Positions 19,414 to 28,326 are shown, counted from the stretch's first letter. The stretch: 64,000 nucleotides of DNA from Streptomyces sp. Je 1-332 (GCF_040730185.1 NZ_CP160402.1:1550001-1614000), one strand, 5' to 3'. A program made the numbers and translations. The notes: generated by a model from the sequence alone, not told the origin.

Positions 19414-19710
19414 ATGACCACGCTCCACCACGAACACCCCGTCCACGAGCACGTCCACGGCCCGGCCTGCGGTCACCCCGAGGTGCCGCACGGCGACCAC
19501 GTGGACTACGCCCACGACGGCCACATGCACCGCCTGCACTCCGGCCACTGGGACGAGTGCGAGCCCGACGAGCACGCGGTGCACGAGGGGCACGACCACC
19601 GGCACGGCGAGGGCTGCGGGCACAGCTCGGTGCTGCACGGCGACCACGTGGACTACGTCCACGACGGCCACCGGCACGCGGCGCACGACGGCCACTGGGA
19701 CGACCACTGA
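19414..19710 (+). CDS. histidine-rich small protein with internal duplication (putative metal binder)
   Basis: A 98-residue protein with 28 histidines, many Asp/Glu and four cysteines. It consists of two related halves: ACGHPEVPHGDHVDYAHDGH (about 19-38) and GCGHSSVLHGDHVDYVHDGH (about 67-86), each followed by a GHWD motif, joined by an acidic His-rich linker. No signal peptide or membrane segment. Such composition suggests storage or buffering of Zn, Ni, Co or Cu. I know similar proteins in Streptomyces only as hypothetical. ATG at 19414, shortly after AGAAGGTGCGCACGCC. Confidence 0.8.
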   Translation: MTTLHHEHPVHEHVHGPACGHPEVPHGDHVDYAHDGHMHRLHSGHWDECEPDEHAVHEGHDHRHGEGCGHSSVLHGDHVDYVHDGHRHAAHDGHWDDH

Positions 19711-19856
19711 GGCCACCGGGCCCGCACCGAGAGCCACGGCCTCGGCCGCCTTCCCCCGCACGGGCGCCAACTGGCAGTCTGTGACGGGGGATCGGCTTGT
19801 ACGGACACCTTCGCGTCGCCGCGATCCTGATCACGTTCCCCCTGCGCTCTGGACTA

Positions 19857-19875
19857 CATACCGACTGGTCGGCAT
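19857..19875. promoter_or_regulatory. TetR-type operator, outer left copy
   Basis: CATACCGACTGGTCGGCAT contains CCGAC-N2-GTCGG with flanking AT. The first 13 bases (CATACCGACTGGT) recur exactly, inverted, at 25434-25446. It lies 73 bp before the phosphotransferase start. Confidence 0.75.
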
Positions 19876-19947
19876 CATGAACGTCAGCGCGACGCCGCGC
19901 GTCAGCGGCGCGGCACTCTGACGACGACCGTCCGACCAGGAGCGAAG

Positions 19948-20982
19948 ATGAGCTCAGACCATCCACCAGGCCTCGATCTCGACCAGTTGCGCGGCCATCT
20001 GGACCGCGAGCGGCCGGGCCTCGTGGGCGGACCGCTCACCGCCCGGCTGATCGAGGGCGGCCGGTCGAACCTCACGTACGCCGTGACGGACGGCCACGCG
20101 CGCTGGGTCGTACGGCGGCCACCGCTCGGCCACGTGCTCGCGACCGCGCACGACATGAAGCGCGAGCACCGCGTGATCAGCGCCCTGCACCGAGGGACCG
20201 AGGTTCCGGTGCCGGCGCCGGTGCTGCTCTGCGAGGACGTCGACGTGCTCGGAGCGCCCTTCTACGTCATGGACTTCGTGGACGGCACGCCGTACCGCAC
20301 CGCCGAGGAGCTCGCGCCGCTGGGCGCCGAGCGCACCCGCGCGGCGGTCAGCGGCCTCGTGGACACCCTCGTCGACCTGCACTCCGTGGACGCCGAAGCG
20401 GTCGGCCTCGGGGACTTCGGACGGCCCGAGGGCTTCCTCGACCGGCAGCTGCGCCGCTGGGGCAAGCAGCTCGACGCCTCGCGGGGCCGCGACCTGGCGG
20501 GGATCGACGAGCTGCACGCAGCCCTCGGGCGACAGCTGCCCGTCTCCCCCGCGCCGACCGTCGTGCACGGCGACTACCGCCTCGACAACGTCCTGATCGG
20601 CGACGACGACCAGATCAAGGCGGTCCTCGACTGGGAGATGTCCACTCTCGGCGATCCGCTCACCGACCTCGGACTGCTCGTCATGTACAGCACCCGGCTC
20701 GAACTTCCGGGCTCCCCCATCAGCACCACCGCGGGCGCGGCCGGCCACCCGCGGGCCGCCGAGCTGGTCGAGCGGTACGCCGCGCGCTCGGGGCGCGACG
20801 TCTCCGCGGTCGCCTGGTACACGGCGTTCGCGTGGTTCAAGCTCGCCGTGATCCTGGAGGGCATCCACTACCGGTACACGCTCGGCCAGACGGTCGGCGC
20901 GGGCTTCGACCGCATCGGGGAGCTGGTCCCCGTCTTCATCGAGCACGGCCTCACCACCCTCCAAGGACGACAGGAAGGCTGA
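19948..20982 (+). CDS. APH-like phosphotransferase (ACAD10/11 N-domain type)
   Basis: A 344-residue aminoglycoside-phosphotransferase-fold kinase. Visible motifs are the ATP-binding GGRSNLTYAV, the catalytic loop VVHGDYRLDNVLI and the metal-binding LDWEMSTLGDPLTDLG. Family members next to acyl-CoA dehydrogenases correspond to the kinase domain of animal ACAD10/ACAD11, which phosphorylates 4-hydroxyacyl-CoA so that it can enter beta-oxidation. The next gene, 7 bp after the stop, is an acyl-CoA dehydrogenase, which supports that role over drug resistance. ATG at 19948 after GGAGCGAAG. Confidence 0.88.
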   Translation: MSSDHPPGLDLDQLRGHLDRERPGLVGGPLTARLIEGGRSNLTYAVTDGHARWVVRRPPLGHVLATAHDMKREHRVISALHRGTEVPVPAPVLLCEDVDVLGAPFYVMDFVDGTPYRTAEELAPLGAERTRAAVSGLVDTLVDLHSVDAEAVGLGDFGRPEGFLDRQLRRWGKQLDASRGRDLAGIDELHAALGRQLPVSPAPTVVHGDYRLDNVLIGDDDQIKAVLDWEMSTLGDPLTDLGLLVMYSTRLELPGSPISTTAGAAGHPRAAELVERYAARSGRDVSAVAWYTAFAWFKLAVILEGIHYRYTLGQTVGAGFDRIGELVPVFIEHGLTTLQGRQEG

Positions 20983-20989
20983 GACAGCC

Positions 20990-22204
20990 ATGGACTTCGC
21001 ATTCGACGCCCGCACCGAAGAGCTGCGCGACAGGCTCCTCACCTTCATGGACGAGCACGTCTACCCGGCGGAGAAGACCGCCGAGGAGCAGCGCGCCCAG
21101 CTCGCGTCGCCCTGGGACACCCCGGCGATCGTCGGCGAGCTGAAGGCCGAGGCCCGCAAGCAAGGGCTGTGGAATCTGTTCCTGCCGGACGCCGAGCACG
21201 GCGCCGGGCTCACCAACCTCCAGTACGCGCCGCTCGCCGAGATCACCGGCCGCTCCCCGCACTTGGCGCCCACCGCGCTGAACTGCGCGGCCCCGGACAC
21301 CGGCAACATGGAGGTCCTCGCCCAGTTCGGCAACGACGAGCAGAAGAAGCAGTGGCTGGAGCCCCTGCTCGCCGGTGAGATCCGCTCCGCGTTCGCGATG
21401 ACCGAGCCGGAGGTGGCCTCGTCCGACGCCACGAACATCACCACGCTCATCGAGCGGGACGGCGACGACTACGTCATCACCGGGCGCAAGTGGTACATCT
21501 CCGGGGCGATGAACCCGGACTGCCGGATCTTCATCCTGATGGGCAAGACGGACCCCGAGAACTCCGACCCGCGCCGCCAGCAGTCCATGGTGCTCGTGCC
21601 GCGCGACACCCCGGGTGTCGAGGTACGGCGCGCGATGCAGGTGTACGGCTACGAGGACCACTCCCACGGCGGGCACGCGGAGGTCGTCTTCGACCACGCC
21701 CGGGTCCCCGTGAGCAATCTGATCGGCGAGGAGGGCGGCGGCTTCGCCATCGCCCAGGCGCGCCTCGGCCCCGGCCGTATCCACCACTGCATGCGCCTGA
21801 TCGGCATGGCCGAGCGGGCCATCGAGCTGATGTGTCAGCGCGCGGTGGCGCGTACGGCCTTCGGTAAGCCGCTCGCCCAGCAGGGCGTCGTCCAGGAGTG
21901 GATCGCGGACGCCCGGGTCGCGGTGGAGCAGTTGCGGCTGCTCGTCCTGAAGACCGCGTGGCTGATGGACACCGTGGGCAACAAGGGCGCGCACACGGAG
22001 ATCCAGTCCATCAAGATCGCCACCCCGCGTACGGTCGTCGACATCCTCGACCAGGCCGTCCAGTTGCACGGCGCGGGGGGTGTGAGTCAGGACTTCCCGC
22101 TGGCGGAGCTTTGGGCAGCCGCGAGGACTCTGCGTTTGGCCGATGGGCCCGATGAGGTGCACCAGCGGTCGCTGGCGCGCCGGGAGCTGAAGAAGTACCT
22201 GTAG
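20990..22204 (+). CDS. acyl-CoA dehydrogenase (ACAD11-like)
   Basis: A 404-residue FAD enzyme, full length. The FAD/substrate motifs FAMTEPEVASSDATNI and KWYISGAMNPD, and the C-terminal domain with ARTAFGKPLAQQGVVQEWIAD and AVQLHGAGGVSQDFPLAELW, are those of ACAD10/11-type dehydrogenases. It probably oxidises, or eliminates phosphate from, the 4-phosphoacyl-CoA made with the upstream kinase. Start 7 bp after the kinase stop with AAGGCTGAGACAGCC, so cotranscribed. Convergent with the TetR gene. Confidence 0.92.
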   Translation: MDFAFDARTEELRDRLLTFMDEHVYPAEKTAEEQRAQLASPWDTPAIVGELKAEARKQGLWNLFLPDAEHGAGLTNLQYAPLAEITGRSPHLAPTALNCAAPDTGNMEVLAQFGNDEQKKQWLEPLLAGEIRSAFAMTEPEVASSDATNITTLIERDGDDYVITGRKWYISGAMNPDCRIFILMGKTDPENSDPRRQQSMVLVPRDTPGVEVRRAMQVYGYEDHSHGGHAEVVFDHARVPVSNLIGEEGGGFAIAQARLGPGRIHHCMRLIGMAERAIELMCQRAVARTAFGKPLAQQGVVQEWIADARVAVEQLRLLVLKTAWLMDTVGNKGAHTEIQSIKIATPRTVVDILDQAVQLHGAGGVSQDFPLAELWAAARTLRLADGPDEVHQRSLARRELKKYL

Positions 22205-22216
22205 GGGGCCCTTCCG

Positions 22217-22283
22217 GGGGACTGCGCTTCGCTGCGGGTGCGTCGTGGCTGGTCGCGCAGTTCCCCGCGCCCCTGCGGGGCGC
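22217..22283. repeat. Streptomyces dispersed repeat doubling as terminator
   Basis: GGGGACTGCGC (22217-22227) pairs with GCGCAGTTCCCC (22255-22266, one bulge), followed by a perfect 7-bp hairpin GCGCCCC-TGC-GGGGCGC (22267-22283). The segment GGCTGGTCGCGCAGTTCCCC is, from memory, one of the commonest Streptomyces intergenic words. It separates convergent genes. Confidence 0.75.
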
Positions 22284-22288
22284 TCGTC

Positions 22289-22882
22289 TTACGGCCGCAG
22301 CGCCCTCAGCAGCAGGTCCGCCAAGTGGTCGGCGACCTGCTGCGGGGTGAGCGGGCCGTTCGGGCGGTACCAGGTCGACAGGTGGTGGACCGAGCCGAAG
22401 TGGTAGTCCACCACCAGGTCCGCCGGGGTCGCCTTGGAGAAGACGCCGGCCTGCTGGCCCTCCTCGATCAGCGCGCGGAACCGCTCGTGGTAGCGGCGGC
22501 GCTCGGAGCGCACCTGCTTGTTCTTCTCCGGGCTCAGGTGGTGCATGGAGCGGAAGAAGATCGAGGCGTCGTCGAGGTTGTCGATCGTCGTGACGACCAC
22601 GTCGGCCGCCGCGTCCCGCACCCGCTGCTCGACGGGGGCGTCGGCGTCCGCGTAGGCGTCCAGGCGCTCCTGCTGCACGCGCAGGACACGCGCGTACACC
22701 TCGTGCAGGAGATCGTCCTTGGAGCCGAAGTAGTGGTAGAGCGCGCCCTTGGTGACGCCTGCCGTCTCCACGATCTCCTGCACCGATGTGCGGTCGTAGC
22801 CGCGGTCGGCGAAGAGCCGCGTGGCGGCGGCGAGCAGCCGCTGAGGGACGGGCGTGCCGTCACCGTCCGTCGTCCTGGCCAC
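22289..22882 (-). CDS. TetR/AcrR-family regulator of the acyl-CoA island
   Basis: A 197-residue regulator beginning VARTTDGDGTPVPQRLLAAA. The helix-turn-helix is about residues 13-60 (LFADRGYDRTSVQEI, AGVTKGALYHYFGSKDDLL). The C-terminal domain is of the TetR_C_33-like, fatty-acyl-sensing type by overall look. GTG 22882 gives the best ribosome-site spacing; GTG 22891 is an alternative. It lies 49 bp after the CoA ligase on the same strand, so it is the last gene of the SDR-ligase-TetR operon, and is the obvious candidate for binding the paired CATACCGACTGGT sites. Confidence 0.85.
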   Translation of the reverse strand: MARTTDGDGTPVPQRLLAAATRLFADRGYDRTSVQEIVETAGVTKGALYHYFGSKDDLLHEVYARVLRVQQERLDAYADADAPVEQRVRDAAADVVVTTIDNLDDASIFFRSMHHLSPEKNKQVRSERRRYHERFRALIEEGQQAGVFSKATPADLVVDYHFGSVHHLSTWYRPNGPLTPQQVADHLADLLLRALRP

Positions 22883-22931
22883 TGCCGCCACCTGCCTTTC
22901 GAGTTGGCTGGCTCTCGACCTGCCGAGAGCC

Positions 22932-24629
22932 CTAGTCGTTCCGGGAACGCAGTTCCCGCCGGAGGATCTTCCCACTTGTGGTTTTCGGCAGCTCCGGCAG
23001 GATCTCGACCGCGCGGGGGTACTTGTACGCCGCGAGCCGCTCCTTGCAGTACGCCGCGAGATCGTCCGGCGTCACGTCGGCCGCCGGGCGCAGACTGACG
23101 AAGGCCTTGACCGTCTCGCCGCGGTAGGTGTCCGGGACACCGATCACGGCCGCCTCGCGGACGGCCGCGTGACTGTAGAGGACATCCTCCACTTCGCGCG
23201 GCCAGACCTTGAAACCGGACGCGTTGATCATGTCCTTCTTGCGGTCGACCACGTAGAGCCAGCCCTGCGGGTCCATGAAGCCGATGTCGCCGGTGCGCAG
23301 CTCACCGTCGGGGAACGCCTCGTCCGTGGCGTCGGGGCGCTTCCAGTAGCCGGGCACGACCTGCGGGCCGCGCACGGTGATCTCGCCCTGCTCCCCGAAG
23401 GGGACGTCCGCGCCGTGGTCGTCGACGATCCTGACGACCGTCTCGGGGCCGGGGACGCCGACGGCCAGGGTGCCGGAGACCGGGTCGACCGGGGCCTCCT
23501 GGCCCGGCGGGACGGAGGCGCAGGGCGCTGTGCACTCGGTGAGGCCGTAACCGTTGTGGATGTAGGGGCCGAAGCCCGCGCGGAACTTCTCCACCAGGGC
23601 GGGCGGCAGCGGTGCGCCGCCCGAGGAGATCATCGCGAAGGAGTCGAAGTGCTCGCGCGTGACGGAGGGGTGGGCGGCGAGCGCCATGAAGGCCGTGGAG
23701 GGGCCCACGGTGTACGCGGGGCGGTGCTCGGCGAAGGCGTCCAGGACGACCCCGGCCTCGAAGCGGTAGGCCAGCGCGAGGGTGCCCGCGTTGGTCAGGC
23801 AGGCGGCGACCTGCGCGACCATGCCGGTGATGTGGAAGAGCGGCGCCATCGCGAAGTAGCAGGCGCCCTCCGGGATGCCGGAGCCCGTGCGCTGCCGCTC
23901 GGCGTTGTAGGTGATGTTTCCGTGGGTGTTCATGGCGCCCTTGGGCTGACCGCTCGTACCCGACGTATAACTGATCAACGCGACGTCTGAGGGGCCGAGT
24001 TGACGGTCACCCGGGGCCGGGAGCCCCTGCCGGGCGACCGTCACCAGGTCGTCGGCGTCGGCGGCCTGCGTAAGGCGCTCGAAGTCGAGGACACGGGTGT
24101 CGTTACGGGTCTGCAGGTCGAGCTGGCACGCGGTGAGCACGAAGCGGACGGGCGAGGCGGCCGCCGTCTCGCGCAGATACGTCTCCCATGCGCGGTCCGA
24201 GCAGATCAGCGCCGTCACGTCGGCGTCCGCGAGGACGTGAGCGACCTCCGCCGACTTGTACATGGGGTTCACCGGCACGACCGTGGCGCCTGCCTTCCAC
24301 GCGCCGAGCAGCGCGATCACGAAGTGCGGGGTGTTCTGGAGCAGGATCGCGACCCGGTCACCCCGGGCGAGACCGCGCGCGGCCAGATGTCCGGCGACGG
24401 AGTCGGTGAGGGCGTCCACCTCGCGGTAGCTCAGGCGCCCGTCGAAGTAGGCGAGGGCCGTGTGATCGGGGGCCCTGAGCACCGAGGCGCGGAAGGCGTG
24501 CACGACGGACGCGGCGGGCTCGACCGGGCCGCGCTGCGCCTCGGTGAGGCGGCCGAGCCAGGGCTTCGCGGCATATATGGAGGCGCCGGGGGCCGGCTTG
24601 GAGCCGTCGGTCATGAGAGGTTCGCTCAC
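22932..24629 (-). CDS. acyl-CoA synthetase (AMP-forming)
   Basis: A 565-residue ANL-superfamily ligase. The P-loop ISYTSGTSGQPKGAM, motif YGLTECTAP, GELRTGDIGFMD, the hinge KKDMINASGFKVWPREVEDV and the catalytic lysine in TTSGKILRREL are all intact. It activates a carboxylic acid (probably fatty acyl) with ATP and CoA. The start GTG 24629 overlaps the SDR stop codon by GTGA and has GGAGG upstream; ATG 24614 is a fallback. Part of the five-gene acyl-CoA island. Confidence 0.92.
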   Translation of the reverse strand: MSEPLMTDGSKPAPGASIYAAKPWLGRLTEAQRGPVEPAASVVHAFRASVLRAPDHTALAYFDGRLSYREVDALTDSVAGHLAARGLARGDRVAILLQNTPHFVIALLGAWKAGATVVPVNPMYKSAEVAHVLADADVTALICSDRAWETYLRETAAASPVRFVLTACQLDLQTRNDTRVLDFERLTQAADADDLVTVARQGLPAPGDRQLGPSDVALISYTSGTSGQPKGAMNTHGNITYNAERQRTGSGIPEGACYFAMAPLFHITGMVAQVAACLTNAGTLALAYRFEAGVVLDAFAEHRPAYTVGPSTAFMALAAHPSVTREHFDSFAMISSGGAPLPPALVEKFRAGFGPYIHNGYGLTECTAPCASVPPGQEAPVDPVSGTLAVGVPGPETVVRIVDDHGADVPFGEQGEITVRGPQVVPGYWKRPDATDEAFPDGELRTGDIGFMDPQGWLYVVDRKKDMINASGFKVWPREVEDVLYSHAAVREAAVIGVPDTYRGETVKAFVSLRPAADVTPDDLAAYCKERLAAYKYPRAVEILPELPKTTSGKILRRELRSRND

Positions 24630-25390
24630 TGCTCCGTCGCCTCCCACTTCTGCTGGATGTGGTTCATGCCGGTGAGCCACTTGTCGGGCTCGGCGGCGCG
24701 GATGCGGTAGTACTCGGCGACCTCGGGGTGCGGCAGGATCAGGAAGCGGTTCTCCGCCATGCCCGCGAACAGCGCGTCCGCGACGGCGTCCGGCTCGATC
24801 GCGGTGGGCGTGAGCACGAGGTCGCCCGCGGTGCCGGTCGCGGCGAGCATGTCCGTGCGTACGCCCTGGGGGCAGATCGCGTGGACGTCGATGCCGCGGT
24901 GGCGGTACGTGAGCGAGAGCCACTCGGCGAAGGCGTAGGCGCCGTGCTTGGTGACGCTGTAGGGCGCGGCGCCGATCATGGTGAGCAGCCCGGCCGCCGA
25001 GACGGTGGAGACGAAGCGGCCGCTGCCGCGCTCCAGCCAGTCGGGCAGCAGCGCGTGGGCCGCGCGGACGTGGGCCATGACGTTGACGTCCCAGGCCGTG
25101 GCCCAGACCTCCTCGGGCGCGGCCTCCGAGCCGCCGGAGCCGAGGCCCGCGTTGGCGCAGTACACGTCGATGGTGCCGCTCAAGGCCTCTCTCGCCTCCG
25201 GCACGATCGCGGACGCGTCGCCGGCCACGGCGACGGCGCCGATCTCGTCGGCCACCGCCCCGGCCTTGGCCGCGTCCAGGTCGTTGACCACGACGCGCGC
25301 CCCGGCGGCGGCGAACCGGCGGGCCAGCGCGGCCCCGATCCCGCCTCCGGCGCCGGTGACGACAACTCCCTTGTCCTGCAGGGTCTCCAC
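24626..25390 (-). CDS. SDR-family oxidoreductase
   Basis: A 254-residue short-chain dehydrogenase with VVTGAGGGIGAALARRFAAA (cofactor loop near residue 11), Asp in VVVNDLDAAK, NAG in YCANAGLG, the catalytic Ser in STVSAAG and YSVTKHG as the Tyr/Lys pair. The start GTG 25390 follows AAGGAGACTGATC. It is first in the operon SDR-ligase-TetR, and probably handles a hydroxy- or ketoacyl intermediate with the neighbouring ligase and dehydrogenase. Confidence 0.9.
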   Translation of the reverse strand: METLQDKGVVVTGAGGGIGAALARRFAAAGARVVVNDLDAAKAGAVADEIGAVAVAGDASAIVPEAREALSGTIDVYCANAGLGSGGSEAAPEEVWATAWDVNVMAHVRAAHALLPDWLERGSGRFVSTVSAAGLLTMIGAAPYSVTKHGAYAFAEWLSLTYRHRGIDVHAICPQGVRTDMLAATGTAGDLVLTPTAIEPDAVADALFAGMAENRFLILPHPEVAEYYRIRAAEPDKWLTGMNHIQQKWEATEQ

Positions 25391-25433
25391 GATCAGTCTC
25401 CTTCGACTGCGGCTCCGCTGTGATCGCAGACTA

Positions 25434-25446
25434 ACCAGTCGGTATG
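25434..25446. promoter_or_regulatory. TetR-type operator, outer right copy
   Basis: ACCAGTCGGTATG, the exact reverse complement of 13 bases at 19857-19869. It lies 44 bp upstream of the SDR start. Both copies sit at the outer ends of the same five-gene block. Confidence 0.75.
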
Positions 25447-25548
25447 TTCGGACGGAAGAGGGTCGGGCAGCCAGGTTCGTTCCCCGGCCGCGGTCCGCGC
25501 GCTAGCGTGCGTGGCCATGACAGCCACCGCGCACACGGAGGTCTCTGC

Positions 25549-26817
25549 ATGAACCTGTCCCGACGCAGCCTGTCCAGACGAGGCCTGCTGGCCGCCACCA
25601 CCGCCACCGCCCTCACATCGGCGGCCCCGGCGGCCGCGGCCGGAGGCGAGGGCGGATCGGGCGGCGGCCGAAGGCTGCGCACCGGCTTCGAACGCCTGGC
25701 CGCCGACGGCTACGCCCTCCTGGACGGTGAGCGCGTCGGAGTCGTCACCAACCCGACCGGAGTCACCCGGGACGTGCGCCACATCGTCGACGTCATGCAC
25801 GCCGACCAGCGCGTGAACCTGGTCGCGGTCTTCGGCCCCGAGCACGGCTTCCGTGGCACGGCCCAGGCGGGCGGCTCCGAAGGCCGGTACGACGACCCGG
25901 CCACCGGGCTGCCCGTCTACGACACGTACCAGAAGAGCGGCAAGGCCCTCGCCGACATCTTCACGGCGTCCGGAGTCGACACGATCGTCTTCGACATCCA
26001 GGACGTGGGGGCGCGTTTCTACACGTACATCTGGACGCTCTTCGACTGCATGGAGTCGGCCGAGCTCGCGGGCAAGCGGTTCGTCGTCCTCGACCGGCCC
26101 AATCCCGTGACGGGACGCGGCGCGTACGGGCCCGTCCTGCACAAGGAGTTCGCCACGTTCGTCGGCAGGCAGCCGATAGCGCAGGCGCACGGGATGACCG
26201 TGACGGAGCTCGCTCTGCTGTTCAACGGCGAGTTCCTGGAGCGCCCCGTGGAGCTGGAGACCGTGCGGATGACGGGCTGGAAGCGCTCCGACTTCTACGA
26301 CGCGTCCGCGCTGCCCTGGGTGCCGCCGAGCCCGAACATGCCCACGCCGGAAACCGCCCTCGTCTACAGCGGGACCTGCCTCTTCGAGGGCACGAACCTC
26401 TCCGAGGGACGCGGTACGACCCGCCCCTTCGAGCTGATCGGCGCGGACGGCATCGACCGGAAGTGGGCGGAAGCCGCCAACGAAGCCGGCCTGCGCGGCG
26501 TGCACTTCAGGGAGGCCTACTTCGCGCCGACCTTCTCCAAGTTCCAGGGCAAGACGATCGGCGGCGTCCAGCTGCACGTGCACGACCGCGAGTCGTTCGA
26601 CCCGGTGCGCACCGGCATCGCGCTCCTGATCACCGCCAAGAGGACGTGGAGCGGCTTCGCCTGGCGCCCCGACAACTGGATCGACAAGCTGACGGGCACC
26701 ACGCGGGTCCGCACCATGATCGACGCGGGCGCGGACACGGACGAGGTGGTGGCCGGCTGGCACGACGATCTCGCGCGGTTCCGAGCGGTGCGCAGGCGGT
26801 ATCTGCACTATCGGTAG
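25549..26817 (+). CDS. DUF1343 / NamZ-type exo-beta-N-acetylmuramidase (GH171), Tat-exported
   Basis: A 422-residue secreted protein. The signal MNLSRRSLSRRGLLAATTAT carries twin arginines and a hydrophobic stretch ending APAAAAG, suggesting Tat export. The body has family motifs VGVVTNPTGVTRD, FGPEHGFRGTAQAG, DIQDVGARFYTYIWT and FEGTNLSEGRGTTRPF. DUF1343 proteins were shown in Bacillus (NamZ) to remove terminal MurNAc from peptidoglycan fragments, so cell-wall turnover is the expected role. ATG 25549 follows GGAGGTCTCTGC. The stop codon lies in a 22-bp tandem duplication. Confidence 0.85.
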   Translation: MNLSRRSLSRRGLLAATTATALTSAAPAAAAGGEGGSGGGRRLRTGFERLAADGYALLDGERVGVVTNPTGVTRDVRHIVDVMHADQRVNLVAVFGPEHGFRGTAQAGGSEGRYDDPATGLPVYDTYQKSGKALADIFTASGVDTIVFDIQDVGARFYTYIWTLFDCMESAELAGKRFVVLDRPNPVTGRGAYGPVLHKEFATFVGRQPIAQAHGMTVTELALLFNGEFLERPVELETVRMTGWKRSDFYDASALPWVPPSPNMPTPETALVYSGTCLFEGTNLSEGRGTTRPFELIGADGIDRKWAEAANEAGLRGVHFREAYFAPTFSKFQGKTIGGVQLHVHDRESFDPVRTGIALLITAKRTWSGFAWRPDNWIDKLTGTTRVRTMIDAGADTDEVVAGWHDDLARFRAVRRRYLHYR

Positions 26818-26837
26818 GCGGTATTTGCACTACCGGT
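26794..26837. repeat. 22-bp tandem duplication across the stop codon
   Basis: Units 26794-26815 and 26816-26837 match at 20 of 22 positions. The first unit encodes the last residues of the NamZ-like protein; the stop TAG spans the junction. Confidence 0.9.
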
Positions 26838-26949
26838 AGGGGGTGGGGAAGGCCCTACCCGGCAGAGGGGTGCCTGCTGGCTGGTGTGCTCACGGGCGGT
26901 CCGGGACCGTGATCTTCAGCTCCGTACAACCGAGTTGAGGAGACCCCGC

Positions 26950-28276
26950 ATGGCACGGACGGTACGCCGCACGGTTCCGCCGGCACTGGCCGGGACGCTC
27001 GGCCTGGGGGTGCTCCTCGCCCCACAGGCCGGCGCTTCGCCCACGTCGACTGACCCCGTCCCCGCGATCGAGCGCGCCGCCCACCCCTTGCGCTCCACCG
27101 GCCCCGGCGGCTCCGCGAGGGACCTGCGCCCCCTGGGCCGGATGGTGGGTGACGCGAAGGTGGTGGGCCTGGGCGAGGCCACACATGGCTCGCACGAGTT
27201 CTTCACCATGAAGGACCGGGTTTTCCGCTACCTCGTGGAGGAGAAGGGATTCACCACCTTCGCCCAGGAGGTCAGCTGGACCACGGGCCTGCGCTTCGAC
27301 GCCTACGTACAGGGCGGCGCGGGCGACGTGCGCGAGCTCGTCCACAAGGAGCTGGCGAAGACGCCCTGGGACACCGAGGAGTACGTCGAGCTCCTGACGT
27401 GGATGCGCGCGTACAACGACGAGCACCCGGGCCGCCGGGTGCACTTCATGGGCGATGACCTCAACTACCCCGAGATCGGTCACGAGTTGTTCGACGGGGT
27501 CGAGGACTACCTCCGCGCGCACAAGCCCGCCCTGCTGCCCAGGATCACGGAGCTGTACGCGCCGATCCGCAGGCTCGCGGACGGCGACACGTACATGGCG
27601 CGGCCCCTGGAGGAGCGGCGGAAGCTGGCGGAAAAGGCGCGGGAGGCGCTGAAGCTGGTGCAGGGCCTGCAATCCGCCTCCGGGCGACCGGGAGTTCGCG
27701 ACGGTCGTGCATCACGCCCGTTCCGTCTCACAGACCTCCACGATCTACGCCTTCGACCTGGAGTCCCCCGAGGGGATCAAGGACGGCATGCTGTACCGCG
27801 ACCGTCTCATGGCGCGGAACACCGCCTGGTGGCAGCGGCAGACCGGCGACAAGGTGCTCATGTCCGCCCACAACGCCCATGTGGGGTACGAGAGTTACGA
27901 TCCGCGCTATCCGAAGATGCAGGGGGCCTTCCTGCGGGACCGGCTCGGCAAGCGGTACGTGAGCATCGGGTTCACCTTCGACCGGGGATCGCTCATGGCG
28001 CAGAGCGCGGAGTCCGAGGTGTGGAAGCCGCGTTCGGTGGGCGCGGCCACGCGCGGCATGAACGAGTACACGCTCGACAAGGTGCGCCACGACGACTACT
28101 TCCTGGACATGCGGACCGCGCCGGCGACCGCCCGGAAGTGGCTGGAGAAGGGGCGGCTGACCAAGAGCATCGGCACGGCGTTCCCGGACGGCCCGCACAC
28201 GATCCGGCTCGCCCCCACGCACGACATCCTCATTCATCTGCACCGCGTCACCGCAGCTCACCGACAGTCTCAATGA
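26950..28276 (+). pseudogene. erythromycin esterase family protein, split by one frameshift
   Basis: Two frames together make one exported protein of about 441 residues. The first (26950 to about 27670) has a signal peptide ending near PQAGAS and the family motif VVGLGEATHGSHEFFTMK with the catalytic-site Glu/His. The second (about 27675-28276) holds MSAHNAHVGYESYD and the C-terminal domain. Reading moves from frame 1 to frame 2 close to 27670; removing one base from CAAT there gives continuous GLHPPPGDREFATVV. Family members include EreA/EreB macrolide esterases and Bcr-136 types of unknown substrate. The frameshift may be real or a sequence error. Start ATG 26950 after GAGGAGACCCC. Confidence 0.8.
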
Positions 28277-28326
28277 CCGAGACGAGCCGTCCCAGGTATT
28301 GACTGGCCCCTACATCCAACGCGACA

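Noticed and set aside
26950..28276. Macrolide resistance gene
   Set aside because: Membership in the erythromycin esterase family does not show macrolide activity, and the frame is broken.
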